A DNA stretch of 64,000 nt from Paracoccus denitrificans (GTDB taxonomy: Bacteria > Pseudomonadota > Alphaproteobacteria > Rhodobacterales > Rhodobacteraceae), in contig VAFL01000002.1 in assembly GCA_005768755.1 (NCBI GenBank), forward strand, positions 326,472 through 390,471. Direction: 5' to 3'. Position 1 is the first letter of the stretch; each line of letters opens with the position of its first letter. A program made the translations under genes and the position numbers. Positions 1 to 8,668 of this stretch are shown here, piece after piece. The notes beneath the pieces were generated by a model, which ran no database searches, was not told the DNA's origin, and saw nothing but the letters and a program-made list of their open reading frames with translations.

Positions 1-2
1 TG

Positions 3-629
3 GGCGCGCAACGCCCGTCCACGCCGCCTGAAAAATCCGTAGCTTTCACCATTGCCGTGATTGCACTTGGCGCGAAGCTGGCCAAGGCCGATGGCCGCGT
101 GGATCGGGCCGAGGTTGCCGCCTTCCGCCGCGTCTTCACGATCCCCCGGAGTGAGGAGAAAAACGCCGGCCGTGTGTTTGACCTCGCTCGCCAGCATTCC
201 GCCGGCTACGACGCATGGGCACGACGGATCGCAAAGATGTTTCCGCCCGCTGACCCGGTGCTGGAAAATGTCGTCGAAGGGCTTGTCATCGTGGCGACCG
301 CCGATGGCGCCATGCACACGGCAGAGCGCGAAATGCTTGAAGAGATTGCCGACATCTTCGGGATTTCGCCAGAGGCCGCAACCATGATCATGGAGCGTCA
401 TGACCCGTCGGCCACATGTGCGCCCAGCAAGATCCTTGGCATAGCGCCCGACGCCACGCTTGAAGAAGCGCGGCTGCGATGGCGTGCGCTGATCCGAGAA
501 AACCATCCCGACCTCGCAATCGCTGCAGGGCTGCCCAAGGAAGCGATCCGACTGGCAGAAGCGCGCACACGTGCGATCAACGATGCATGGCAGCGTTTTC
601 GTCAGGGTCGTCAGCCCGGTCGCGCGTAA
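3..629 (+). CDS. TerB/DnaJ-domain protein (DjlA-like), 5' end outside window
   Basis: The reading frame is open to the window edge, so the N-terminus is missing. The first visible residues already read as the start of a TerB-like helical domain (FTIAVIALGAKLAKADGRV from about position 45). A GTG at 57 is therefore probably internal rather than the start. The C-terminal ~70 residues form a J-domain with the HPD signature (ENHPDL), which stimulates the ATPase of DnaK-type Hsp70. The TerB plus C-terminal J architecture matches DjlA-like co-chaperones of alphaproteobacteria, which are usually inner-membrane anchored at the N-terminus; that part cannot be seen here. Family call is firm, exact role inferred. 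Confidence 0.8.
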   Translation, partial: GAQRPSTPPEKSVAFTIAVIALGAKLAKADGRVDRAEVAAFRRVFTIPRSEEKNAGRVFDLARQHSAGYDAWARRIAKMFPPADPVLENVVEGLVIVATADGAMHTAEREMLEEIADIFGISPEAATMIMERHDPSATCAPSKILGIAPDATLEEARLRWRALIRENHPDLAIAAGLPKEAIRLAEARTRAINDAWQRFRQGRQPGRA

Positions 630-691
630 TTGGTGGAACCGCGCCGCTTTCGTGCCCGTTGGTTTGCAAACCGATGAAGGGAAGCTTCGCC

Positions 692-1198
692 ATGATCATG
701 AAACCCCTTGCAGGACTGTTGATTTCGGCGGCAATCGCGCTGCCCGGCTTGGCGCAGGACTGGCAGATGCCACGTGCCGATGATCCATCGACCAGTCAGG
801 CACCAGGCAATTCCGACGACCCGCTTGGCGATCTGGAATCCGAACTCGACGGCGCAATGAACCAGCTGTTCAACCGCTTGCAACCGCATTTGAATGCGCT
901 TGGCGACGAGTTGGCGGATACGATGAACGATTTTGCCCCGGCGTTGAACGAAATCTCGGGATTGATCGACGATATGGGCAATTACGAACGGCCCGAGCGA
1001 CTGGAAAATGGTGACATCATCATCCGCCGCCGCGCCGACGCCCCCCCGCCCCCACCACTGGAAGAACTGCAGCGCCTGCTTCCGGGCGATGAGGCAACGC
1101 CGAACCGGGACGATCCCCTGCGTCCGCTTGATCCGTGGCGCAGGCCGCGCGACAGTCAGGACGGTCAGGCCGGGGCCGCCCCGCAGACCGAACTGTGA
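692..1198 (+). CDS. Secreted small acidic protein of a Rhodobacteraceae family
   Basis: The 168-residue product begins with a signal peptide (MIMKPLAGLLISAAIALPGLAQ) and has no further membrane segment. ATG 692 is preferred over ATG 674 because GAAGGGAAG lies just upstream at normal spacing. The middle is helical and acidic with repeated LGDEL/MNDFAPAL-type segments, followed by a conserved-looking stretch GDIIIRRR and a Pro-rich region. From memory, relatives in this family are often labelled AAA+ ATPase in databases, but there is no Walker A or B motif here, so that name should not be used. Function unknown; periplasmic location inferred. A strong hairpin follows the stop. Confidence 0.7.
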   Translation: MIMKPLAGLLISAAIALPGLAQDWQMPRADDPSTSQAPGNSDDPLGDLESELDGAMNQLFNRLQPHLNALGDELADTMNDFAPALNEISGLIDDMGNYERPERLENGDIIIRRRADAPPPPPLEELQRLLPGDEATPNRDDPLRPLDPWRRPRDSQDGQAGAAPQTEL

Positions 1199-1214
1199 CC
1201 AGAGCGCAGGCATG

Positions 1215-1239
1215 AAAAAGGGCGGCCATGCCGCCCTTT
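1215..1239. terminator. Bidirectional hairpin terminator between convergent genes
   Basis: AAAGGGCGGC (1217-1226) pairs perfectly with GCCGCCCTTT (1230-1239) around a 3-base loop. An A-run on the left gives a T-run on the minus strand. It lies between the secreted-protein gene (+) and uspA (-), so it can terminate both. Confidence 0.8.
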
Positions 1240-1260
1240 GTGATTTCCGTCTACCAACTG

Positions 1261-1686
1261 TCAGCGCAGAATCATCACACTGATCGGAGAGTGGCGCACG
1301 ACCCGGTCGGCCTGACTGCCGACACGAAAGGTGCGCATCTCGTCAGGGGCGCGTGATGCCATGACGATCAGGTCAGCGCCGACCTTGTCAGCCATTTCCA
1401 GCACGGTCTCGGTCACGTGACCATGGCCGACATGCGACTTGATGCGCTTGTCCCCCGGCAGTTCCCGCTCGATCAGTTCGCCGAGGCTTGCCTTCATCCC
1501 GGCAAGCGCCTTCTTCTCGTATCCGCGCGGCAGATAGCTGGCGACCCATGCATTGCCGACATCGTGCACAATGCCCAGGACGTGCAGTTCACCGCCGTCG
1601 TTCAGCAGCTGCATGGCCACCGGTATCGCCTTTTTCCAGCTGGCATCATGCTGGACGTCAATGGGCAGTAGGATCGAGTTATACAT
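1261..1686 (-). CDS. Universal stress protein, UspA family
   Basis: A single 141-aa Usp domain with the N-terminal strand YNSILLPIDVQ, the mid-domain acidic helix and the C-terminal ILR strand. The usual ATP-loop G-2X-G-9X-G(S/T) is degenerate: the first glycines are replaced (MASRAPDEMRTF) and only the distal GS is kept, so nucleotide binding may be altered. AAGGAG precedes the ATG. It is the last gene after the TRAP permease, 14 bp away on the same strand. In Halomonas the Usp protein TeaD lies with and modulates the TRAP transporter TeaABC, so a regulatory role on this transporter is a reasonable inference. Confidence 0.9.
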   Translation of the reverse strand: MYNSILLPIDVQHDASWKKAIPVAMQLLNDGGELHVLGIVHDVGNAWVASYLPRGYEKKALAGMKASLGELIERELPGDKRIKSHVGHGHVTETVLEMADKVGADLIVMASRAPDEMRTFRVGSQADRVVRHSPISVMILR

Positions 1687-1700
1687 GCTCCACTCCTTTC

Positions 1701-4553
1701 TCAGGCTGCTGCGGCGCGCGTGACGGGGCTGGCATCGCCGGGTCCGATCCGGCGCCGCTGCATCCAGACCACAAGCGCCAGAAGCAAGAAGGCTGGAACG
1801 TACATCCAGTATTTGGACGGCGCTTCAGCGGGCGCGCGCACCAGCAGGACCGTCTGATCCCAATCGAGACCAGCCTTTGCCGCCGGGCTGTCGAGCGTGA
1901 CGTTGTCGATCATCAGGGCATCGCCGTTCTGCAGTGTCTCGATCCCAAGTGCGGCCAGCCGTTCTTCACCGGTCGCGCCAGGAGGCACCTCCATCTGTGC
2001 GCGGAACTCGCGCGGATCTCCGACCTCATCCAGTCCGGAAATGACCAGACGGAACGGTTCTCCGACGGGTGCTTCGCCCAGGGCTTGCACCAGTTCGGCC
2101 GGCGGGCGGTCGTCCCAGGGCGGCGCGATCATGTCCATCCAGAAGCCCGGACGGAAGATGGTGAAAGCAACCAGAAGCAGAAGGACCGTTTCGACGATAT
2201 TGCTGCGTGTCAGGAACCAGCCCTGCGTGGCAGCTGCGAACAACAACATGGCGACGGTCGCGGTGACGAAGACGAATACCCCATGCATCCAACCGACATC
2301 GATCAACAACAGGTCGGTGTTGAAGATGAACAGGAAGGGCAGCGCCGCGGTGCGCAGGCTGTAGAAGAACGCCACGACACCAGTCTTGATCGGATCGCCA
2401 CCTGACACGGCGGCAGCGGCGAAGGATGCAAGCCCGACAGGCGGCGTCACATCGGCCATGATGCCGAAATAGAAGACGAACAGATGAACCGCGATCAACG
2501 GCACGATCAGCCCGTTCTGCTGCCCAAGCGTCACGATCACCGGCGCCAGCAGCGCTGACACGACAATATAGTTCGCCGTGGTTGGCAGGCCCATACCCAG
2601 GATCAGCGACAGGATTGCGGTCAGGAACAGGATCGCCAGCAGATTGCCGCCCGACAGAACCTCGACCACATCCGCCAGCGCGGAACCGACACCGGTCTGG
2701 CTGACGGCCCCCACGATGATGCCGGCGGTCGCGGTGGCGATGCCGATGCCGATCATGTTGCGCGCGCCCGAGATCATGCCGTCGATCAGATCCGAAACAC
2801 CCGCCATGAAGCTGCGTCCAAAGGTGGCGTTTCCGCTATAGTCCTGCCCGCGCATCATCATCATGAGCGGTCGCTGCGTCAGCAGGATGAAGATCATGAA
2901 TGCTGTTGCCCAGAAAGCGGACAGGCCGGGCGACAGGCGGTCGACCATCAGCGCCCACACAAGCACGACGACCGGCAGGATATAGTACAGGCCGGAACGC
3001 ACCGTCGGGCCGGGCAAAGGAAGCTCCTTCACCTCGGCATTGGGATCGTCCAGCTTCAAAGGCTCCTCTCGCGAGCCGACCCACAGCAGCGCCACGTAGG
3101 CCGCGAACAGAAGCCCGAAGATGACATAGTTGGCGTTGGCGCCAAAGGTCGGACGAATCCAGCCCATGCCGTAATAGACCAGCATCGACAGGATGCAGAT
3201 GGCCATCACGCCAAAGACAAACCCCACGATGCGACGCATTAGCGGACCCGGCTCATAGGCGCGCGGAAGGCCCTTCATGCCGGTCTTCATCGCCTCCAGA
3301 TGGACGATATAGACAAGGGCGATATAGGAAATGGTCGCCGGAATGACGGCCGCCTTCACCACGTCGAAATAGGGGATGCCGACATATTCGACCATCAGGA
3401 AGGCCGCAGCACCCATGACCGGCGGCATGATCTGCCCGTTGACCGAGGATGCGACCTCGACCGCGCCTGCCTTTTCGGAACTGAAGCCCACCTTCTTCAT
3501 CAGCGGAATGGTAAACGTGCCGGTGGTCACGACGTTGGCGATCGATGAGCCGGAGATCAGACCGGTCATGGCCGAACTGACAACAGCAGCTTTCGCAGGT
3601 CCGCCGCGCATATGTCCCATGAGAGAGAAAGCGACCTGAATGAAGTAGTTCCCCGCGCCTGCCTTATCCAGCAGCGCGCCGAAAAGGACGAACAGGAAAA
3701 CAAACTTCGTCGAAACGCCAAGCGCGATACCGAAAACACCTTGCGTGGTGATCCATTGGTGGTTCGCGACCTCGGCCAGCGAATTTCCCTTATGGGCGAT
3801 CAGCGCGGGCATGTATGGCCCGAGGAAGGTATAGACAAGAAACAGCGACGCTACGATCATCAATGCCGGGCCAAGCGCGCGGCGCGTCGCCTCCAGCAGC
3901 AGCAGGATACCGGCCACAGCGACGACCAGATCCAGTGTGATCGGGGCACCGACGCGCGTGCTGATCTGCGCATAGTTGAAATAGATGTAAAGCGAAGTGG
4001 CAGCGCCAGCCAGCGCCATCGCCCATTCCCAGGGCGGCACCCAGTTTTTCGGGCTGCCAAGCAAAATCGCGGCCACGACGGCCGCACCAAGCAGCGCGAT
4101 CCACCAGGCAGAGCCGGCCGGTCCGCCGTTGATGAACAGCAGCGTCAGCAGAACCGGAACCGCCACCGCCAGGACCAGCTGGAAGGGAGAGCGAACGGCC
4201 GGATAGGCGAGATAGGCCAGCAGCATCGCGAAGGCGAGATGGAACGAACGCTGCTCGGTCTCGCCCAGGATGCCGAACTCGAACATGAACGGCAGCGGCG
4301 ATGCGATCCAAAGCTGGAACACCGACCAGCAAAGCGCCACGATCAGGATTGTCCTGCCGACCCAACCAGCCGGCGTTCGCGCCCCCGTGTCGGACGACGC
4401 GACCAGCTCATCCAGTTCGGACTGGCTTAACCCAGCCGCGCCAGACGCCTCGTTTTCGACCGCAGCCGCCTCCATCTGATCGCGGTCACGCGTCCGGGCG
4501 TCCGCCCTGCCCCCCGTGCCACGTCCTGGATCGTCATCACTGTTCATGTTCAA
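1701..4553 (-). CDS. TRAP transporter permease, fused 4TM/12TM (TAXI type) with DUF3394
   Basis: The 950-residue membrane protein begins with a ~60-residue hydrophilic acidic segment, then ~4 helices (small DctQ-like subunit) fused to a DctM-like large subunit. The large subunit shows typical GAG/GSSIANV, QIMPPVMGAAAFLM and MGLPTTANYIV loops. The C-terminal ~220 residues match the DUF3394 extension: two helices, a periplasmic soluble segment with PDZ-like character (LDSPAAKAGLDW) and a last helix before the cytoplasmic RRRIG end. Such fused permeases work with TAXI-type binding proteins, driving solute uptake by an ion gradient. The partner lies immediately upstream. Substrate unknown; C4-dicarboxylates or glutamate-type acids are typical. 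Confidence 0.95.
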   Translation of the reverse strand: MNMNSDDDPGRGTGGRADARTRDRDQMEAAAVENEASGAAGLSQSELDELVASSDTGARTPAGWVGRTILIVALCWSVFQLWIASPLPFMFEFGILGETEQRSFHLAFAMLLAYLAYPAVRSPFQLVLAVAVPVLLTLLFINGGPAGSAWWIALLGAAVVAAILLGSPKNWVPPWEWAMALAGAATSLYIYFNYAQISTRVGAPITLDLVVAVAGILLLLEATRRALGPALMIVASLFLVYTFLGPYMPALIAHKGNSLAEVANHQWITTQGVFGIALGVSTKFVFLFVLFGALLDKAGAGNYFIQVAFSLMGHMRGGPAKAAVVSSAMTGLISGSSIANVVTTGTFTIPLMKKVGFSSEKAGAVEVASSVNGQIMPPVMGAAAFLMVEYVGIPYFDVVKAAVIPATISYIALVYIVHLEAMKTGMKGLPRAYEPGPLMRRIVGFVFGVMAICILSMLVYYGMGWIRPTFGANANYVIFGLLFAAYVALLWVGSREEPLKLDDPNAEVKELPLPGPTVRSGLYYILPVVVLVWALMVDRLSPGLSAFWATAFMIFILLTQRPLMMMMRGQDYSGNATFGRSFMAGVSDLIDGMISGARNMIGIGIATATAGIIVGAVSQTGVGSALADVVEVLSGGNLLAILFLTAILSLILGMGLPTTANYIVVSALLAPVIVTLGQQNGLIVPLIAVHLFVFYFGIMADVTPPVGLASFAAAAVSGGDPIKTGVVAFFYSLRTAALPFLFIFNTDLLLIDVGWMHGVFVFVTATVAMLLFAAATQGWFLTRSNIVETVLLLLVAFTIFRPGFWMDMIAPPWDDRPPAELVQALGEAPVGEPFRLVISGLDEVGDPREFRAQMEVPPGATGEERLAALGIETLQNGDALMIDNVTLDSPAAKAGLDWDQTVLLVRAPAEAPSKYWMYVPAFLLLALVVWMQRRRIGPGDASPVTRAAAA

Positions 4554-4612
4554 ATCCCTGATCTTGTCCGGTTTTGCCCGGCGTCCTGTTCGCTATGTTC
4601 TTAGACTGTCAT

Positions 4613-4645
4613 AAAAAAGCGGCCCCGCTGCAAGAGCGGAGCCGC
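4613..4645 (-). terminator. Intrinsic terminator/attenuator between TRAP binding protein and permease
   Basis: On the minus strand an 11-bp stem (one U-G wobble) with a 5-base loop, GCGGCTCCGCT / AGCGGGGCCGC, is followed directly by TTTTTT. It lies between two genes of one transporter, so it probably lowers permease expression relative to the binding protein rather than ending the operon. Confidence 0.85.
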
Positions 4646-4685
4646 ATTTCATGTATTCCAGACACTGGAAAAGTTGCGATTCAGA

Positions 4686-5657
4686 TTACTGAATCCAGCC
4701 CTGCTCTTTGAAGTATTTCTCGGCGCCGGGGTGCAGCGGGGCAGAGTTGCCTTCGCTGATCATCGACTCGGGCTCAAGATTGGCGAAAGCCGGGTGCAGG
4801 CCCTTGAAACGGTCGAAGTTGTCGAAAACCGCCTTGACGACTTCATAAACGATCTCGTCCGGCACATCGGCCGAGGTCACGAACGTGGCCTTCACACCGA
4901 ACGTGTTCACGTCATTGTCGGTGCCGGCATACATGCCGCCCGGAATGACCGCCTTGGCGTAATAGGGATTTTCCTCGACCAGCTTGTCGATTTCAGGCCC
5001 TTCGACCGGCACCAGGTTGGCCGCGATGGTGGACGTGGCTTCCTGGATCGAGCCGTTCGGATGACCGGCAGTGTAGATGATCGCATCAACGTTGTTGTCG
5101 CCCAAAGCGGCAGACTGCTCGCTGGGTTGAAGCTGCGATGCCAGCGAGAAATCGTCCATCGTCCAGCCCTTGGCATCCAGCACGACCTGCATGGTCGCCA
5201 GCTGGCCTGAACCCGGGCTGCCGACGTTCACGCGCTTGCCGCGCAGATCGTCAAAGCTCGCGACATTGGCGTCCTGGCGGGCAACGACGGTGAACGGCTC
5301 GGGATAGACCGAAAAGACCGAGCGCAGCTTTTCAACCTTCTTGTCGCCTTCGAATTCCGGCGAGGTCCCGTTATAGGCGTGATACTGAATGTCGGATTGC
5401 GCGATACCCATCGTCATATCGCCGGCCTTGATGGCGTTCACGTTGGCAACAGACGCACCGGTCGAGGGCGCTGTGCACTTGATACCGGTGTTCGCGGTGT
5501 CGCGGTTCACCAGCCGGCAGATCGACTGGCCGACGACGTAATAAACGCCCGTCTGGCCACCGGTGCCGATGGTGATGAAGGTTTCTTCCTGCGCGCTGGC
5601 TGTGCCGGCGATGGTGGCGAATGCGAATGCCGCTGTCACGGTCTTGACGAAATTCAT
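4686..5657 (-). CDS. TAXI-family TRAP transporter solute-binding protein
   Basis: 323 residues with a clear Sec signal peptide ending ASA before QEETF. The mature N-terminus FITIGTGGQTGVYYVVGQSI is the hallmark of TAXI proteins, and CRLVNRD and the GDMTMGIAQSDIQYHAYNG segment also fit. It binds the substrate in the periplasm and delivers it to the fused permease encoded 132 bp downstream. GGGGAGA is a strong Shine-Dalgarno before the ATG. The intergenic terminator suggests it is made in excess over the permease, as usual for binding proteins. Ligand not predictable from sequence alone. Confidence 0.95.
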   Translation of the reverse strand: MNFVKTVTAAFAFATIAGTASAQEETFITIGTGGQTGVYYVVGQSICRLVNRDTANTGIKCTAPSTGASVANVNAIKAGDMTMGIAQSDIQYHAYNGTSPEFEGDKKVEKLRSVFSVYPEPFTVVARQDANVASFDDLRGKRVNVGSPGSGQLATMQVVLDAKGWTMDDFSLASQLQPSEQSAALGDNNVDAIIYTAGHPNGSIQEATSTIAANLVPVEGPEIDKLVEENPYYAKAVIPGGMYAGTDNDVNTFGVKATFVTSADVPDEIVYEVVKAVFDNFDRFKGLHPAFANLEPESMISEGNSAPLHPGAEKYFKEQGWIQ

Positions 5658-5758
5658 TTCGTTCTCCCCTGTTGGTCAGATAGGCAGAGCGTCCGATATC
5701 TGGACGGAAAGTGCAACAGGGGACTGTGACCTGGCGTATCAGTTCGATTGCCTGCCGA

Positions 5759-6229
5759 TCACGCCTGCCCTGTGCGCTGATCGCCGTAAAGCGCATTCGC
5801 CCGAGCCTCGAATGCGCGGACGATTCGGCCCATGGCTTCGTCGAATACGACACCGATCAGCTTGCCCAGAATCGCGTTCTTGAATTCGAAATCGACGAAG
5901 AAATCCACCTCGCAGCCGCCTTCGGGCAGGTCGCGGAAGGTCCAGCCCGAATGCAGATAGCGAAACGGACCGTCCAGGTAATCAGTGTCGATCTTCATCT
6001 TTTCAGGCCAAAGGGTGACCCGGCTGCCAAAACGTTCCCGAAAGACCTTGAAGGAAATCACCAGATCGGCCTCGATCACCTCGGACCCGTCCGGCATCGT
6101 CTGGCGCGACCTGATGCGGGCGGCGCTGTTCCACGGAAGGAATTCGGGATAGCGTTCGACATCGGCAACCAGATCATACATCTGATGGGCCGAGTAGGGC
6201 AGTTTGCGGGTTTCGGAACGTTTCGGCAA
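5759..6229 (-). CDS. RatA/Coq10-like START-domain protein
   Basis: 156 residues starting from a TTG codon (TTG CCG AAA CGT), which gives the family-typical beginning PKRSETRKLPYSAHQMYDL. No ATG lies at a suitable place, and an upstream extension would be unusual for the family. Conserved features are VADVERYPEFLPW and the DGPFRYLHSGWTF region of the START/SRPBCC fold. Relatives are Coq10 (ubiquinone chaperone) and RatA (named as a ribosome-association toxin in E. coli). A lipid-quinone carrier role is the safer inference here. It is divergent from a small membrane-protein gene. Confidence 0.85.
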   Translation of the reverse strand: MPKRSETRKLPYSAHQMYDLVADVERYPEFLPWNSAARIRSRQTMPDGSEVIEADLVISFKVFRERFGSRVTLWPEKMKIDTDYLDGPFRYLHSGWTFRDLPEGGCEVDFFVDFEFKNAILGKLIGVVFDEAMGRIVRAFEARANALYGDQRTGQA

Positions 6230-6279
6230 TTCAGATCCGGAGTTGATGGGGCGCGGCAGAAATAACCGAAGGTAGCACG

Positions 6280-6465
6280 ATGAACAACATGACTTGGCTG
6301 ATCCGGGCGTCGAGATGGGCACGAAAGCCGCCAAGTATGAAGATGGTCAAGCTGGTCTTTGCGATCCTGGCCGCCGGCCTGATCCTTCTGGCGTTGGAAA
6401 AGCTGGGCTGGTGGCCAGAATGGGCGACGATGGAAAAGGATCGGGGGCCCCGCCTGCCGCGCTGA
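6280..6465 (+). CDS. Small single-pass membrane protein, 61 aa
   Basis: The ATG at 6280 is chosen because GAAGG lies 7 bases upstream; an internal ATG at 6337 has no ribosome binding site. The peptide has one hydrophobic helix (LVFAILAAGLILLALEKL) followed by a short tail WWPEWATMEKDRGPRLPR. It runs divergently from the START-domain gene and ends 31 bp before the convergent metallopeptidase gene. Not recognised by function; the pattern of helix plus WWPEWA suggests a conserved short protein rather than a chance frame. Confidence 0.6.
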   Translation: MNNMTWLIRASRWARKPPSMKMVKLVFAILAAGLILLALEKLGWWPEWATMEKDRGPRLPR

Positions 6466-6496
6466 TTGGTCGCGGGCCAGGCGGGGCGTTCAGCGA

Positions 6497-7339
6497 CTAA
6501 AGTCCAGCCTCTGAAAAGGTGTCGCAGGACGACAGTTGCCCGCCTTCATAGCCGCGCATGAACCATTTCTGCCGATCAGCAGATGAGCCATGCGTGAATG
6601 CGTCAGGGACGACCGCGCGACCGGCACTTTCCATCAGCGCGTCGTCGCCCACGGCGGCAGCAGCGTCCATCGCCTCGGTGATATCTTCACCGGTGATGGA
6701 CAGGTCCCGCGCAGAGCCGCGCGCCCACATGCCGGCGAAACAATCCGCCTGCAATTCGGTCAGCACGGAAAGATAGTTCGAATCTTCCTGGCTGGACTGC
6801 TGACGCGCCTGGGTGACCTTCGGCAAGATGCCAAGCTGGTTCTGGACATGGTGGCCGACCTCGTGGGCGATCACATAGGCCGCGGCAAGATCGCCGCCCG
6901 CGCCCATGCGGCTGTCCATGACTTTGAAAAAGTCGGTGTCCAGATAGATCTTCTGGTCCAGCGGGCAGTAGAACGGGCCCATCTGGGCCGATGCACCGCC
7001 GCAGCCCGACTGCGTACCGCCGGAATAAAGCACCATCTGCGGCTCGACATAGGCGCTGTTGGTGGCTGCGGGCACAACCTCGCCAAAGACGGTCTCCGTC
7101 TCGCGCAGCATGACGCCCGCGAATTCCCCCATCTGCTGTTCTTCCTCGGTCAGTTCACGCGGTTCGCCGGTTGTGGTCTGGCTTGTCTGCTGAACCAGGG
7201 GCGAGATGTCGATACCGAAGAAATATCCGAATGCCAGTACCGCCAGCATGCCGACCACGCCGATGCCGCCAGCACCGCTTGATCCCATCCTGCGCCGATC
7301 TTCGACATTGCGGCTGCCTTGCCGTCCGCGCCATTGCAT
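6497..7339 (-). CDS. Neutral zinc metallopeptidase, YpfJ/KPN_02809 family
   Basis: 280 residues. MQWRGRQGSRNVEDRR is the standard N-terminus of this family, and GGGAG sits ahead of the ATG at 7339. A single membrane helix (GIGVVGMLAVLAFGYFFG) follows, then a periplasmic catalytic domain with HEVGHH (zinc ligands and catalytic Glu) in AYVIAHEVGHHVQNQLG and the downstream ELQADCFAG acidic ligand region. A CG...YCPLDQKIYLD segment is also typical. Likely a membrane-anchored peptidase; natural substrate unknown. Confidence 0.93.
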   Translation of the reverse strand: MQWRGRQGSRNVEDRRRMGSSGAGGIGVVGMLAVLAFGYFFGIDISPLVQQTSQTTTGEPRELTEEEQQMGEFAGVMLRETETVFGEVVPAATNSAYVEPQMVLYSGGTQSGCGGASAQMGPFYCPLDQKIYLDTDFFKVMDSRMGAGGDLAAAYVIAHEVGHHVQNQLGILPKVTQARQQSSQEDSNYLSVLTELQADCFAGMWARGSARDLSITGEDITEAMDAAAAVGDDALMESAGRAVVPDAFTHGSSADRQKWFMRGYEGGQLSSCDTFSEAGL

Positions 7340-7473
7340 GTGTTGCTTTCTCCCGCCAAATATTCCGCGCCAATCCGCCGGCGCCCTTGCTGTCGCAGTC
7401 ATCAACCCTAAGCGGGCTTGACGGTTCCGGCAAGCCGCGCGAGATGGTTACAAATCAGGTCGGAGTGCGATGG

Positions 7474-8070
7474 ATGTTTGATTGGGTTGTCTCGGTTATC
7501 GAGGCCTGGGGGTATCCGGGTGTTTTTCTGCTGATGCTGGCGGAAAACCTGTTTCCGCCCATTCCATCCGAAGTGATCATGCCGCTGGCGGGCTTTCTGG
7601 TCGGCGAAGGGCAGATGAACCTGATACTGACGATCGCCGCCGGCACCGCAGGCTCGGTCCTGGGAACGAGTTTCTGGTATTTCGTTGGCCGCATGTTCGG
7701 TGCAGAGCGGCTGAAACGATGGGCAGCACGCTGGGGGCGCGTACTGACGATGTCGCCGTCCGATATCGATGGCGCGGTGGGCTGGTTCGATCGTCACGGG
7801 GGGGCGGCCGTCTTTTTCGGGCGCATGCTGCCCGCGATCCGCACGTTGATTTCGGTTCCTGCAGGGATCGCCAGAATGGCCTTCAGCAAGTTCTTGCTGC
7901 TGACGATCGCCGGAAGCCTGATCTGGACGGTGCTTCTGACGGTTGCAGGCATGGTACTTCAGGACCGGTTCGAACTGGTTTCCGGCGTGATCGACCCGGT
8001 GTCCAAGGTGATCGTTGTCACGGTGATCGCGATCTATCTCTATCGCGTGATCCGCTGGAAACCGCATTGA
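7474..8070 (+). CDS. DedA family membrane protein
   Basis: 198 residues. ATG 7474 is chosen because GGAG lies 8 bases upstream; an in-frame ATG at 7444 would add 10 residues without a ribosome site. Typical DedA/VTT features are LAENLFPPIPSEVIMPLAGF, the G-x-FGRMLPAIRTLISVPAGIARM motif near the middle and four to five hydrophobic segments. DedA proteins act as phospholipid flippases or scramblases (undecaprenyl phosphate or PE recycling) in the inner membrane and are needed for envelope homeostasis. dsbB follows 56 bp downstream. Confidence 0.93.
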   Translation: MFDWVVSVIEAWGYPGVFLLMLAENLFPPIPSEVIMPLAGFLVGEGQMNLILTIAAGTAGSVLGTSFWYFVGRMFGAERLKRWAARWGRVLTMSPSDIDGAVGWFDRHGGAAVFFGRMLPAIRTLISVPAGIARMAFSKFLLLTIAGSLIWTVLLTVAGMVLQDRFELVSGVIDPVSKVIVVTVIAIYLYRVIRWKPH

Positions 8071-8126
8071 CACCGCCCGACTGGCGACGGACATTCCGCG
8101 CGCTTCGTTAAGGGACGGAAAAGACG

Positions 8127-8603
8127 ATGATTTCAGCCAGACAACTTGCCATTCTTGCCGGCGCAGGATCGGCCGCGCTGCTTCTGGCGGCGCTGTTCTT
8201 CCAATGGCTGGGCTATGTCCCTTGCGAGTTGTGCATCCTGCAACGCTGGCCGCATCTGGCTGCAGCCATCATCGGCGCGTTGATCTTCTTCATCGACAGC
8301 CGCGTGCTGCGTTGGCTGGGTGTGCTGGCGGCAGGTCTGGCGACCGCCTTCGCGATCTTTCACGCCGGGGTAGAACTGGGCTGGTGGGAGGGTCCCGCCG
8401 CCTGCACGGGCGGACTTGGCGATATCGGCGCGATGTCGACACAGGACCTGATGGCACAGCTGCAAGCCGCCCCGGTGGTGCGTTGCGATCAGCCGCAATG
8501 GTACTTCCTCGGCCTTACCATGGCCGCCTGGAATGCCATCCTGTCGGCCGTGCTGACCGGGATGTGGCTGCGTTCGGCATTTGGGCGCGGCATCAACGCC
8601 TAG
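8127..8603 (+). CDS. dsbB: Disulfide bond formation protein DsbB
   Basis: 158 residues with four transmembrane helices. The first periplasmic loop region carries the redox pair CELC (in GYVPCELCILQRWPH), and the second loop carries the partner cysteines in AACTGG and VVRCDQPQW. DsbB reoxidises DsbA in the periplasm and passes electrons to ubiquinone. GGACGGAAAAGACG precedes the ATG. It is shorter than E. coli DsbB but normal for alphaproteobacterial DsbB-like proteins. No dsbA is visible nearby. Confidence 0.93.
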   Translation: MISARQLAILAGAGSAALLLAALFFQWLGYVPCELCILQRWPHLAAAIIGALIFFIDSRVLRWLGVLAAGLATAFAIFHAGVELGWWEGPAACTGGLGDIGAMSTQDLMAQLQAAPVVRCDQPQWYFLGLTMAAWNAILSAVLTGMWLRSAFGRGINA

Positions 8604-8668
8604 CGTCGTTGCACCCAAGCCCGCGTAGGTGCTATACCACGCCACAACAAGATATTGAGGCGTGAGAC

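Noticed and set aside
692..1198. AAA+ ATPase label often given to this family
   Set aside because: No Walker A, Walker B or sensor motifs, and the protein has a signal peptide and is only 168 residues.
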